64,000 bases of DNA from Brachionus plicatilis (lineage: Eukaryota > Rotifera > Eurotatoria > Ploima > Brachionidae). The translations under genes and the position numbers were made by a program. The notes below the pieces were generated by a model, which saw nothing but the letters and a program-made list of their open reading frames with translations, had not been told where the DNA came from and searched no databases. Below, piece after piece: positions 44,874-56,598 of this stretch. The first letter of the stretch is position 1. The number at the start of each line of letters is the position of its first letter. Where the stretch lies: contig QEOQ01000204.1 in the NCBI GenBank assembly GCA_010279815.1, positions 1,236 through 65,235 of the forward strand. Direction: 5' to 3'.

Positions 44874-47800
44874 GAAAAAAAGAATTAGAGAACAAATTTT
44901 TTTGTACTTTCATTTTTTAGACCTTTTTTTTTTTATTTTAGCTTTATCTTTTATACTTTTTAGTCTTACCCGTTTTTAAACATTATCTATGGAAGAATTT
45001 AATGAAACTTAAATTTTAGTATGGCCTTATTTTAGTTGGAAAAAAATTCAAAAAAAAAGAATTAAAAATTGTTAAATTTTATTATTTTTTTATTTATCTA
45101 AAGTTTTGAAAAAAAGTTAAAAATCTAAATTAACAAAAAAATTTAATAAAATATTTTAATTACTTTTAATTAAAAATACTTGTTTTGATTTTGTTTAACA
45201 GTTGCATCGCTTTAGAAAATATGTATATTCTACAGCAATAATAATTGGCATTGCCGATTTTTAGCTATTATCAATTGCTGTTGAATACACGGATTTATTT
45301 AGAGCACTTTTAATTGATCACCGAGTCTAAAAAAAATATTTTTTAAGTTAAAAAAATTTAATTCAAATAAATCAGAAAACTGAATGAGATTCGGTCTAAT
45401 TTATAGAGCTCTGTTTGTTCAGCATGCTGTCATCCATATTTGCTTATTCAAATATGTTGCTGATATAGAAATTAAGGAAAGAAACTTAGTATTTAAGAAC
45501 AGATAAATGAAAGAGACAAATCTAGTTATATTTAGTTGAATGATATTTCTCATAAAGATTCAAATTTATGGTAATTTTGGCGTAATTTGCGAGGATTCCA
45601 AGCGAAAATTTACAGATTAAGATAATGGAAATCGATAAGTTTGCCATCGTGTCGAACCAAACAAGCATGAAGAAAAATTTGAAATTCAAAATATGAAATT
45701 TTAAACCAATTTTGATTCATTAAGGCTTTTAGCTAGAATAATTTGATATTACGAGCTGCAAACTATTTGATTTAAGAAACTAGTACAACAAGTTGTTCTA
45801 ATTCAAGTCATTACAATTAAAAACAAGAAAAAAAAATAAACTCAAAATCACAATTGAAAAAATAAATAGAAACTAATTAATTTTGGTTTTGGGAAGTAGC
45901 TTTAGTTAGTTAGTTGGTAATTATCGTGAAGAAGAACTCTAAAATTAAAGTCTTCAAAAATGTCTCTACACAAATCTTATTTTTACTAAACTTCGTTGTG
46001 GCTTTATTTATAAGGCAAAAGCTGGCAAGTTTAATTATTCTTTGAAAATTTGAATGCCGTTTTCTTTGTCTGATGTTGATCGAGCTTTTCAATTGATTAG
46101 AATTAATTCATGCCAGAATAATAGCTAGTTAACCAAATAGTGAAATTACAATCTGTCGTTTCTTGCTTGTATTCGCATGGTTCTTTATCTAAATTTCAAT
46201 TTTTAAAATAAACAAAGTAATTAGAAAATAAATATTTGAAAAGGAAACAAATATTTATTGCTTTTGAAATATTCATTAATGTTCTCTTCATCATGCTCCA
46301 AATTTGCATTTTGATAATTCCAACTGATTTCAGTCTTTTAGAAGTTTTTTTTTTTTCATTTAATATTTAATTATTATCATTTTGGCGCTGGGATTTAGGA
46401 ATACAAACTCCAACATAGATTTTTTTGAGTGATGGAATTTCTGTTTTTCCCTTAACTAAGCATTTTATTGTAACAAAGAAGAAAAATCTTGTGTTTCCGA
46501 CAGAACATGATTTCTAATTAAAAAAGTTGCTTTGGTAAAAATCAAAAAATTAAATAGAAAGAGTCGGCGATGATTTAAAATTAAAATAATCATTGGAAAA
46601 ATATATAATATGAACAAAAAAAAATTTGAATATTAATTAAACAAGAAGCATGGAACAAATACTAAAACACTATGATAAAAAAAAGCTATACTAACAGTCA
46701 TTAATTTCCTAATTAATTAAACAACAATTATAAATCAAAATCTAGTTTTAGATCACTAGAGCTTTTGAGAGTCAAATATTTTGAATTAGATGGAGAATTG
46801 GGGCCCTAAAGTCAAATCTCTAGTTAAATTATTCAGTTTGCTTAGAATTGATTATCAATCTTTCACCAGACTCATTTATAAAATCAAATAAATAAATCTT
46901 GCTAAATTTTTTAAGATTTTCCTAAGATCCTAACCTAGCAAAACAATTTAATAAGTATCATTAAAATGTTTTATGCACGATAAATGCTGCTGTTGATGTT
47001 GATTCTTTAGACTTTTTCATAATTTAAAAGATAATTAATAATTAAAACTCAAGAGATTTGTTTGTGTCAAATTTTTTGCAAAAACTAATTCGACTCTTTT
47101 TATTTATTATCCTTCTAAAAATGGTAAAATTAATGGAACATTGAAATCTTTCAAGGCCTCAAATTGAAGCTAGCCTAAATTCCACTATCTTTTATAATAT
47201 TTTTCTACTCATTTTCTTACAATTTAATTTGAAAATCTTAGATTTAATTAAGGTTAGTATGATGCCATTTAAAAACAAAAAAAACTTGAATTGGATGAAT
47301 TGTAATTCCAAAAAACTCTCATTTAAATTTCAAAATTTTTGATAGAATCTTTCAATTTTTAACGAAAACATCGGCAATGCTTAAAATTAGAACAAGTCTC
47401 GATGAATTAATGTCAAAATGGTTTAATATCTTGTAAGCGTTTTTGAACAGATTTCCTTAAAAAAAATTTAAAAAATAAAAAATTGCTTACAAGCATTCAT
47501 TGACGTTCAGACTAGATTATTTTCATACTTTTTCTATGAAAAAAAAATTCAACAAAATTTATTATAATTAAGTAAACTGGATTTTTTATTTTTTTGACTA
47601 AGAAAATATTTAGATTACGAAAATTATTTATTTAATTAGAATTCTATATTTAAAAATTGAAATGTTCTACCCAAAGTTGTTGGTGTAAACAAAGCTTTGA
47701 GATAATTGTTTTTTTTGAATATTTTTTTCCTAAATGAAAATGTTAAAATTACTTTTAAAGAAAGATTGTTTCATTTTGTTGGAAAGAAAAGAGATAAATT

Positions 47801-48139
47801 CTTGTATTATTTCTCCTGTACCCAATTTCTTATCACTCCATGAAATAGGATCTTGAACTATTTTAGAAATTTTACATAGATAAAATGATTGTTTATTAAA
47901 TTATATAGAATAATCTATCAAGCAAATTTGATAATCAATCGATCATAAATTCTTTTAAGCTTTGCTTAGAACTGAAACCAACTGAGGTTTAATTTTTAGC
48001 AATCAGAAACCCTAACATAAAAATGACAAATTTTCTCTAATCCTTCAAATTTTAAGTGATAAATTAATATTTTCTAATCAAATAAATATTTTGATTAGAA
48101 TCATTTGATTTTTGTGATATTCCTTTATTGAATTGAATC
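44874..48139. other. 3.3-kb intergenic region, no protein gene seen
   Basis: AT-rich. AATAAAAA-type sequences after 45140 may serve the bHLH gene. I found no open frame with protein-like composition, no repeats with clear ends, and no RNA gene before the tRNA at 48145. Confidence 0.5.
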
Positions 48140-48144
48140 AAAAA
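48140..48144 (-). terminator. Pol III T-run terminator
   Basis: Five consecutive T on the minus strand directly after the tRNA 3' end, the usual RNA polymerase III stop. Confidence 0.85.
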
Positions 48145-48215
48145 TGCACTGGCCGGGAATCGAACCCGGGCCGCCCGCGTGGCAGGCGAGCATTCTACCA
48201 CTGAACCACCAGTGC
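48145..48215 (-). tRNA. tRNA-Gly-GCC: tRNA-Gly (anticodon GCC)
   Basis: 71 nt without an intron. The 7-bp acceptor stem GCACTGG/CCAGTGC is perfect. The D arm contains the A box (TGGTTCAGTGGTAGAA region). The anticodon loop TGCCACG sits on a GC-rich stem and the B box GGTTCGATTCC is in the T arm. The discriminator is A. It is nearly identical to animal cytosolic tRNA-Gly(GCC) and stands out as the only GC-rich block in this intergenic region. Confidence 0.98.
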
Positions 48216-48588
48216 TTATACTAATTGAAAAGTATTAAGTTTTTTTTATATTTTCATAAATTTTATTTCTGGAAAAATAATTTCTAAAAGAGAGATTTGT
48301 TCTATCATGAATGATTCTGACAGCTCTAATTCCAGGAAATAAAAAAACTAGCAGCATGTGTAAAATAAATTATAAATTGTATGGAAAAAGAATTTTGGTT
48401 TATTATAAGTCTATTGAGCAATAAATAAAAGGATAAAATTCTTTGATACAAATTTTATTATCAATCAAATTGATCAATTAATTTTAAATCAATAAAATTT
48501 TTAAGTTTTACTCAAAGATTAAAGAAAAAATAAATGGGAATATTTATTACGAAATTTATGTGAATTGTAGATTTTAGTTCATAGACCC
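48216..48588. other. Short intergenic stretch, nothing seen
   Basis: About 370 bp of AT-rich DNA between the tRNA 5' side and the WDR18 stop codon. AATAAAA-like signals on the minus strand may end the WDR18 mRNA. Confidence 0.5.
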
Positions 48589-50142
48589 TTAGGATGAGTT
48601 AAGTATTTTATCAATTGCGTAGTTATAAATTTTTTCGTTTATTTTTCTTGTACAATCGTATTTGCTTTTTAGTTCAAAGTATTCTTCGTGGCAAATGTCT
48701 TGAGAAGACGAATTTCCTAAAAATTCTTCCAAGCACAACCGGTTTATTTGTCGCTTAGACAACACTGAGATTGAGGAATCAACATTTTTATCAATCATAT
48801 AACGCTAATAGATAAAATTTTTTTAATTTTTTCATTTTTAAAACTTTATCTTATATTTCTTACGCTGAACAGCAATGGACTGTTAGATTTTTCCTCATTA
48901 AAAAAAAACGTTCTAGGCTTAAATTCAAGATTTGTCACTGGTCCATTGTGTTTGAGAATCTTGACACATTGTCTGCTCAACGTGTCCCAAATTCTGACAG
49001 TTGCATCTTCAGATCCTGAAGCTAGTGTCAAATCATCCAGCGAAATAGCTAAACAATTTATTTTTTGTCTACAAAAAAGAAATGGATTATTTAATTTTAA
49101 AAAAATACTGTTTTACTTATGTCCTATGTAAGACATGTCTTCGGCGTTTTCATTAATCATTTTGTTCGATTCGTTCAAAATGGACTTGATTGGAATACGG
49201 AATATTAAACCATCAGTTAAACCTACATATAAATTTGACTCCAAATTGTCTAAAATACATCTGTTTGGAACTGATTTTAGAAGTATGGTGTGTACCGAAA
49301 ATGTTTTATCGCTGTCCAAATTCCAAAACTTAAAAATAAATTGTTAAAAAATAAAACTTAAAATGAAAAAAAAAAGAATTACTTTACAAGTTTGATCAGA
49401 AGATGCAGAAATTACTCTATTACTAGTTGGAGAAACGAACAAATCGTTTATTCTCATTGAATGATTATTCCATGTGTAAACCGGATTTAAATATTCATTT
49501 TCCACTGTTAAAAGACTTAAAAAAATTAAAACAAATTTTATTTTGAATTTTTTTTTTTTAGAATTACTCAGCAAAGTCCCACACAAGTATGGTGGTATCT
49601 TCGGAAGCGGTAATCAAGAACGAATCATTGCTGCTGAATTTGATACACGTCAAATTCTGTAGATGTCTTGTGATAATAGATACCAATTTTCCTGAGTGTG
49701 ACTAATTGATGTTTAACTTCATGATAATTAAATATTGAAAATTTTACTTGGTAAATAAAGCATTTCTCTTCTACTCCGAAAGCAATATAGTTTCCACAAT
49801 TGGTAACTGCAAGACAGTTAATAAATCCTGGAGTGTTTATTTTTGCTTGTTGAGACTTTAGATTAGAGAATGAATAATTTACTTAAAGAAAAATTTTATT
49901 TTATAATTTACTTTTCCCTTCAAATTCCAATAAAGAATATACGGTTTATTATGAATGGCACAAAGCATGTAGTCATCTCTTAGAAAAGACAATCCATGAC
50001 TGATTGTGCTTGTGTTTTTGAATGTTTGTAGATTTGTTCCAGTATTGTGATCCCAAATGCAAATATTCCAAAATTGACCAAATATGTCAGTAGACAAAAG
50101 AACTTCTTTAGTAAGCTGACTAAGATCTAGTCCAGTTTCCAT
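48589..50142 (-). CDS. WDR18: WD repeat protein WDR18 (Ipi3 homologue)
   Basis: Nucleolar WD40 protein of the rixosome/5FMC complex (PELP1-TEX10-WDR18), needed for 60S rRNA processing. Seven minus-strand exons: 50142-49912, 49855-49748, 49701-49568, 49515-49383, 49328-49117, 49068-48864 and 48804-48589, about 412 aa (human 432). WD blades are visible: 'NICIWDHNTGTNLQTF'; 'FINCLAVTNCGNYIAFGVEE'; 'LTCIKFSSNDSFLITASEDT' then 'TILVWDF'; 'RINDLFVSPTSNRVISASSD'; 'LTLASGSEDATVRIWDTLSR' then 'QCVKIL'. The phrase 'KHNGPVTNLEF' matches human 'LKGPVTNAAI', and the charged helical C-terminus resembles WDR18. All introns are short GT-AG. WD proteins resemble each other, but blade order and length fit WDR18. 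Confidence 0.88.
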
Positions 50143-50804
50143 TGCTTATTTAAATTAGAAAAATTAAATTTTTTTTTTAAATTTAAATTTTAAAAATATT
50201 CACCAAGCATTAGACACGTGTATCTTCAAATTTAAAAATGCAAAACAAACTTAAATTGTCATCACATTTTTTGACACTAACAATATCATTTGATTATTGG
50301 TATTTTTAATTTTTTAAAAATTCAGTTTTCATAAAATGTAAATAGAAATTTATCTAATTTAAAAGAAAAATTCAATATCACCATTATTTTAATAATTTTA
50401 ATTAATTTTGATTAGTAACTTTTTTAAGTTTATTAAAGGCCTCGTGATTTAAAATATTGAAAGGATTTCATCTCATAATTTTAGAAAAGATAGAACTGCT
50501 GAAATTTGAATTATTTGTATTATTTTCTGGGAATGAGTTAAAACATGGTAAAGAATATTCTATAGTAGATTCAACAAAACAACAAAATTTTTTTAAAAAG
50601 AAAATAAAATTTAGATTTAATTATCAATTAATTTATTTTTAATTGTTAAAAAGTCCAAATTTTTCAATTTATTTTATTGTGAAAAAGTTAAAATCTGTCT
50701 GTATTTGTCTGGATGTTTTCAAATGGTAAAAAAATTCATTGGTTTCCTTAGTTGGGCGAAGATTATTAAAAAAGAAATTTGATTGGAATTATGCGGTTCG
50801 AAAA
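50143..50804. other. Region upstream of WDR18, nothing firm
   Basis: AT-rich. A possible 5'-UTR intron for WDR18 (donor GTGAAT near 50205, acceptor AAG just before the ATG) is suggested but unproven. The last 9 bases are the left target duplication of the MULE-like element. Confidence 0.4.
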
Positions 50805-51868
50805 GGTTATCCCTAAAACACGGATCCGGATTGCCGGACCCGGATCGCCGGATTAGGTACCTAAAACACGTATTTTTTTTCCGGATTTTTAATGCCTAAA
50901 ATACGGATCCGGATTTAAAAATGTTAAGTTTCAAAATGAAAATTCATTAAATTACACAATTTTTATAATAAATGGTACGAAAAAATTTTAAAAAATTAAA
51001 TTTTGTAAATTTGAGTACGTTTTGAGTCTAACAAATTTTCTCTTAGTGACAATGTAACATTTAAATTTTCAAAACATTCTTCTTCAAATATTTTTTTATA
51101 TTTTACAAAATCAACATTTAAAGCGCCATATGGAACTTCAGGCATTGTAAGCAGCATATCTTCTTTTATTTTACAGCTGAAATCAAACTCTTTGTTGATC
51201 AATACAAGTAACAAAACACGCTTGTCTTTTTTTTTTAATTCACTTAATTGCAATTGACTTTGACTCGAACTCAAACCATTCTGTAGTCCTAGGGTATCGA
51301 CTGATACTGAAGGACCAATAGTTACAATTTCGTCTAAATTGTCCCGATCTTCCTGATTTAGTATTCTTTTTTCCCTGCAACTTTGACAAAATAAATTTCT
51401 TTTTTTTGGTTTCGATAAGTCATAAACACCAAGGCTTATTTGTGCAGCAACAATATATACACAATCAATTTTTTCTTCACACGTACAAGTCGTTATAGGA
51501 TTCATTCTAGCCATAAATACATTGTTATTTTCATCTTTAATATTTAAAGTACCAGTCTAAAAACAAAAGTGAATAAGTCCATGCGAGCTAAACCACTTAG
51601 CTCGCATCAATTTTGAGCCAACTCGGATTGAATTAGATTCTGGCGTTGTTTCTGATGTTGTATTTTTTTTGTGGTTATTTGCTCATCAGATTCCACACAC
51701 GATAAATTTGAGGAGTTAGAGCCCGTCAATTCAAACTTGTTTAAAAAGCTTTCCAAATCTCTCTGTTTTATTTCTTCAACAATAGACTTTATTATTAATT
51801 TTTTTCAATCCGGATCCGTGTTTTAGGTACCTAATCCGGCGATCCGGATCCGTGTTTTTTGGATAACC
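50805..51868. mobile_element. MULE-like DNA transposon remnant with palindromic ends
   Basis: 1064 bp. Both ends begin GGTTATCC (50805; reversed at 51868), then AAAACACGGATCCGGAT, GATCGCCGGATTAGGTACC and a second CACGGATCCGGATT-like block. The subterminal repeats are themselves palindromic (TCCGGA, GGATCC, GGTACC). The flanks are GTTCGAAAA (50796-50804) and GTCCGAAAA (51869-51877), a 9-bp duplication with one mismatch, as Mutator-like elements make. The interior has decayed coding sequence on the minus strand with a SWIM-like zinc motif. The element is too short for a full transposase. Confidence 0.8.
50996..51790 (-). pseudogene. Decayed SWIM-zinc-finger protein fragment in the transposon
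   Basis: Two minus-strand open parts: about 51790-51597 ('IVEEIKQRDLESFLNKFEL' and a Lys/Gln-rich stretch, then a stop) and 51556-50996. The second reads 'NPITTCTCEEKIDCVYIVAA', the CxCx6CxH SWIM pattern with the last His replaced by Tyr, then 'ISLGVYD' and a second pair 'CQSC'. Such SWIM motifs with 'CVHIIAAK.S.G' are common in MULE-associated proteins. Between the parts is a perfect 11-bp hairpin (ATGCGAGCTAA/TTAGCTCGCAT, 51582-51608). The substituted ligand and missing catalytic core make this a relic or a small passenger protein. Confidence 0.6.
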
Positions 51869-52973
51869 GTCCGAAAATCAAGATTATGAAAAGCTGAAAA
51901 AAATCTAAAAAAAATTTTTGCTTGAATCTGATATCATGAAGTTGGCTCAAATGTAGATATATAATGTATGTAATGAAATGATATACAACAAAAACGAATT
52001 CGGGTAAAAAAAAACTGTAAATATAAGCTATCATGACTTTGAAATTTTTTCTCTAGATTTGACTCGCGCAGATAATGAAATTAGAATAGATATTTTACTA
52101 GCTTCCATCAATGAATATACCAAGAAAAGATAAACCATTCTCATGCCATCAAGACGATTATGCGTGCCATCAAGCTATACTAGTGAAAGAATAATTCCAA
52201 GTGCTAAATACTGAAGTGTTATTGTGCCTTATTGAAAGCCGAGAGCTAAATTGGATTGAAAATTTATGAAGTTGGCCCAAAAAAGAATTCTAAGCAGTTA
52301 TCAAGATCACTTTTGAGAAAATAAGAAAAATAAAGGGGCTTCTACTTGCTATTAATCAACTCGATTCTTAACTATTTCAAAATATTTTTTAAATAAATTT
52401 TAAAATGTTTTTTTTGAATTTGTTTTACTAGTGATTAAATTTTTATTCAACATTTTGTGATTTATTTTTTGATCCTAATTCCTCCCATTTTTTATCGTAT
52501 GATATCGTTTGTTATATCTTTTTTTGTTAGTTTTTTAGTTTTTTCATCTGATTTTTTCTGGTATTTTTGTTCTTAGTATGTAGACACTCGTCTGCTATAG
52601 CGTCACCAAGATATTATCTCACAATGGACAAATATTTAATTTTTGTCTAACTTGATTTAAATTTCAAATAATATTTGATCTTTTTTTTAATTTTAAATTT
52701 ACACCTTATACAATATTCTATTTATAGCATCTGTTTTAAAAAAACTAAGTGAAAATTAAATTCCAGTCTTAAATTAACCTAAATTATCTAATTCTAACTA
52801 GATTTTTTTTCGTTTTAAAATAATTTTAAATAAAGTTATTTTGAAATACTATTTATTGGGGTTTAGAAATATTAATTTCTAAATTTTAAACATTTTTATA
52901 TCAACAAACTGGTCATAACTATATAGAAAAAAAAATTTAACACAAATCTATTTATATGAATTTGAAAAAAAAA
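51869..52973. other. Intergenic, no gene seen
   Basis: About 1.1 kb between the transposon and histone H4. A CCCCAATAAATAG stretch on the minus strand (about 52848-52862) is a poly(A) signal candidate for H4 mRNA. No stem-loop of the replication-histone type is found. Nothing else is supported. Confidence 0.5.
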
Positions 52974-53309
<336 letters not shown>

Positions 53310-53344
53310 TTAATTTTTTTTAATTGTTCATGCCCGGACGTGTT

Positions 53345-53357
53345 TTAAGTTTATATA
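53345..53357 (-). promoter_or_regulatory. TATA element of histone H4
   Basis: TATATAAACTTAA on the minus strand, 60 bp before the H4 ATG. The same 13-mer precedes H2A at the same spacing, so it is likely a shared histone core-promoter element. Confidence 0.7.
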
Positions 53358-53927
53358 CAAAATTTTTTCATCTATCCCTAAGTTGCACATAATTTTAAAA
53401 TTTAAATATAGCCTTGACTCCTTTTGTCATAATTTGCTCTTTTAAAAAATCTTTAAAATTTTAAATGTACTTGCAAATAAATTAACATCATATTGTTATA
53501 GCACTCGAGTGGTTTCAAACGCAAATTAACAAAAAGAAATCGTGTATATATTCTGTAAAAGTTTAAAAAATTTTTTAAAATAATACAATAAATTGTTTTG
53601 TAAAGAAACTTAATTTAACAAAAATTTTTAAAATTTTATTTTTTCAGAATTTTCAATGATTAATTGAATTAAAGTTTAAAATCATTTATTTAATTTTTTT
53701 TCATCAAAAAATTTCAAATTGTTTAGAATAAAGCTAAACAGCAGGCAGATATTTATTAAAAATCATTGAAACTAAGGTTTTTAAAAAAATTTATAAATTT
53801 TTTTTAGACCTCTTCATGAATAAATGGATATTTTATTTTTAGAAAAATTAAGAGAATTAAAATTTGAAACAACTTTATTAACAATCATTAACAAATACTA
53901 AAAAAACCATTAACTACAAAAAAATTT
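53358..53927. other. Spacer between H4 and H2A
   Basis: 570 bp, AT-rich. It should contain the H4 upstream promoter and the H2A 3' end; AATAAAG lies on the minus strand at about 53875-53881, about 50 bp after the H2A stop. No H3 gene is here. Confidence 0.55.
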
Positions 53928-54317
53928 TCACTCTTGAGATTCTTTTCCAGCAGATTCAGTTTTTTTCGGTAACAATATAGCTTGAATGTTTGGTAAAACA
54001 CCACCTTGAGCAATAGTGACATTAGCTAACAATTTATTGAGTTCTTCATCGTTTCGAACTGCTAATTGAATATGACGTGGGATTATTCTACTCTTTTTGT
54101 TGTCTCTAGCAGCATTTCCCGCTAATTCTAATATTTCAGCGCTCAAGTATTCCAGGACAGCCGATAAATAGACAGGTGCACCTGCTCCAATACGTTCCGC
54201 ATAGTGTCCTTTTCTGAGCAATCGATGTACTCTTCCAACAGGAAATTGTAAACCAGCTCTTGATGATCGACTCTTCGCCTTGTTTCTTGCTTTGCCTCCT
54301 TTACCTCTGCCTGACAT
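53928..54317 (-). CDS. H2A: Histone H2A with C-terminal SQE
   Basis: Core histone, 129 aa, intronless. It starts [20 protein letters not shown], then '[20 protein letters not shown]', the acidic-patch region '[19 protein letters not shown]', and '[20 protein letters not shown]'. The tail ends ...KESQE-stop. SQ-E is the start of the H2A.X phosphorylation motif SQ(E/D)-hydrophobic, but the final hydrophobic residue is absent. It may be the organism's H2A.X-like form or a canonical H2A with a chance SQE. The gene is divergent from H2B with a 349-bp shared promoter. Confidence 0.98.
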   Translation of the reverse strand: MSGRGKGGKARNKAKSRSSRAGLQFPVGRVHRLLRKGHYAERIGAGAPVYLSAVLEYLSAEILELAGNAARDNKKSRIIPRHIQLAVRNDEELNKLLANVTIAQGGVLPNIQAILLPKKTESAGKESQE

Positions 54318-54370
54318 ATTTTCTATGGCTAATTTTTTTTTAAATGCAAATAAAATTTAAAAATTTGGTA

Positions 54371-54383
54371 TTAAGTTTATATA
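54371..54383 (-). promoter_or_regulatory. TATA element of histone H2A
   Basis: TATATAAACTTAA on the minus strand, about 54 bp before the H2A ATG and identical to the H4 element at 53345-53357. Confidence 0.7.
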
Positions 54384-54534
54384 AAATTAAAAGAATGGCT
54401 AATTATGCTAAAATTTTCACAAATTTCTATTAGTTGTTTGTTGTCGAATTGCAATCGAATTCTAAAATTATTAGTTGAAATATTTAAATTAAATTTGAAT
54501 AAAAAATTTGAAATTTCAACAATCTATAATGGCG

Positions 54535-54541
54535 TATAAAA
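54535..54541 (+). promoter_or_regulatory. TATA element of histone H2B
   Basis: TATAAAA on plus, about 125 bp before the H2B ATG. A TTTTAGTTTTAG tract just before the ATG could be a splice or trans-splice acceptor, which would explain the longer distance. Confidence 0.5.
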
Positions 54542-54666
54542 ACAAATAATTTGTGTAGCTGAATTCTCATTTTTATTATTTTTTAAATTTTAAGCTTTTG
54601 TTCTTAAATAAGCCAGAAAAAGCGCTTTCAATTTTTGCTTAATTTTCTTTTAGTTTTAGAAAAAAA

Positions 54667-55038
54667 ATGGGTCCAAAACCAGCCGCATCAAAAGGAGCCA
54701 AAAAGGCTGTCAAACCTACCAAAGGCGCCAAAGGCGAAGGCAAACGCCGAAAGAAGAGGAAGGAGACCTACTCTGTCTACATTTACAAAGTATTGAAGCA
54801 AGTTCATCCTGACACTGGTGTTTCAAGTAAAGCCATGAGCATCATGAACTCTTTTGTGAATGACATATTCGAGAGAATAGCCAGTGAAGCATCAAAATTG
54901 TCCACACACAATGGAAGATCGACTATTTCGAGTCGTGAAATTCAGACTGCCGTACGTCTTTTGCTTCCGGGTGAACTAGCCAAACACGCTGTTAGTGAAG
55001 GCACTAAAGCAGTAACTAAATACACAAGTTCAAAATAG
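54667..55038 (+). CDS. H2B: Histone H2B
   Basis: Core histone, 123 aa, intronless. Lys/Pro/Ala-rich tail, then '[20 protein letters not shown]', '[20 protein letters not shown]', '[20 protein letters not shown]' and the end '[18 protein letters not shown]', which includes the ubiquitylated lysine. Divergently arranged with H2A, the common animal pair. The 3' flank lacks a histone stem-loop; AATAAA is present at about 55218. Confidence 0.99.
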   Translation: MGPKPAASKGAKKAVKPTKGAKGEGKRRKKRKETYSVYIYKVLKQVHPDTGVSSKAMSIMNSFVNDIFERIASEASKLSTHNGRSTISSREIQTAVRLLLPGELAKHAVSEGTKAVTKYTSSK

Positions 55039-56598
55039 AGGCAAATGGCCCCATAGTTTAAATTTTTTTAAATATCAACTAGCTTTTAATTTTAAGTTTC
55101 ATTAAACATGAATTTAAACTTAATACTTTTAAAATTTTAAGCACTCAAATTCAAATGTTGTTAGACTACTTGGTTTATTATTTTGTGAGATATTAACTGT
55201 GATTAAATTTGTACTAAATAAATTGTCTAATTTCAAAAATTAATAATCATTTCTTTCTGAATGTAAATCAAAAAACATCAATATTGTTAATATCGATTTT
55301 TGTTTTTCTTTTTTTGTTAATAAACTTCTAAATGAATCAATAAATATTAAAATAATAACAATTTTTTAATGTTCCTACTTTTTTATTCACTTCTCAAATT
55401 GTTCTCAAATTTTCAAACTTGTTTTTTATAAGACAAATTTTTTAAGGGTAGTTAAGAAGCACACTTTTTATATTTTATCCAAAACAACGTGTCTATTTAG
55501 CATCAGTTTTGGATTTGGGTGGCGAGATTTTTTCGCACGAGGAGTTGTCTAGTATTGTGTTGTATGTAAATTTAAAAAATTCAAATTTTGATCTTAGAAT
55601 TAGCTTTTAGCTTCGAATTTCATTTTCTAAATATAGCTTTTTAAAGATTTTTATTTTAAAAAGCTACAATAAGCTTTGAAAATTCTAGTAAAAAAGAAAA
55701 AAATAATCGAAAAATTAAACATATAAAATAAAGTAGGCATTTGTTTTTAATTGATTATAAATAATAAACAAAAAAAATAATAAGAAAAATTAATTGAATG
55801 TTTATAATGATTATTTCAACTTCTAATGGATCACTTCATTAAACCTTCAGTAAAATCAAGTTTTTTAGCCCTCACTCTAAGAGAATAAAAATAAAATAGA
55901 AAAAAATAACTTTCAAAAATCAATAAAATGGAAATAAAGAAGAAAAAGAGTTTTTTTTTTCTAACAATAATCATTACGACTTATATTTTTATTTTAGTTT
56001 TTATAGAATTGAGTTGAGTTAGTCAATATTAAATAAATATCCAGATATAATCTTAAAATTTTAAAAATGAAAATATCTTATTTAAAAAGTTAATTAAGTC
56101 TGAAATTGCATCTTTTAAAATAAAGTAAAAGCGGCATAAGATTTTTTAGAAAACTTTTTGGGTCTAATATTTTTGGTGAAATTGCGTCAAATTGTTGAAT
56201 TGTCAAAAGAAAAAAAAGATATAGTGTTACTAAGATTATTGGTTTTTAATATATAACATTTATAATAATTTACGTAAAATAAAATATTTTTTACTTTTTT
56301 TATTATTTTTATGCAAACAAATTTTGTCTTTTTGTCCTTGTTTATGCACTTAAAATGGCGATTTTTAAATAAAAAAATTAAAAAACTTTTCTTAAAATAT
56401 TTGCTTGATTGTATTCTTTCTAAAGTTTCAATGTTGTTCATAGTTAAAGAGCTCCTTATTATACAAATGCTAAATTTTTATCGGCGTCATATTTGAACTT
56501 CCTAGGAGATAAATACTATATTAAATTATTTTTAGTATGTAATATTTGTGAAAGATAATTTTTAATTTTTATTGAAAAACCGTTCGATAATAAAAAAG
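55039..56598. other. Intergenic; one possible orphan exon
   Basis: About 1.56 kb, AT-rich. At 55455-55562, between a GGGTAG acceptor-like AG and a TAT|GTAAAT donor-like site, one plus frame reads RVYLASVLDLGGEIFSHEEL and then SSIVLY. The composition is protein-like but I recognise no family and no partner exons. The rest shows nothing. Confidence 0.4.

Noticed and set aside
56187..56496. Two opposite low-complexity frames before GPX
   Set aside because: Composition is that of random AT-rich sequence; no motif.
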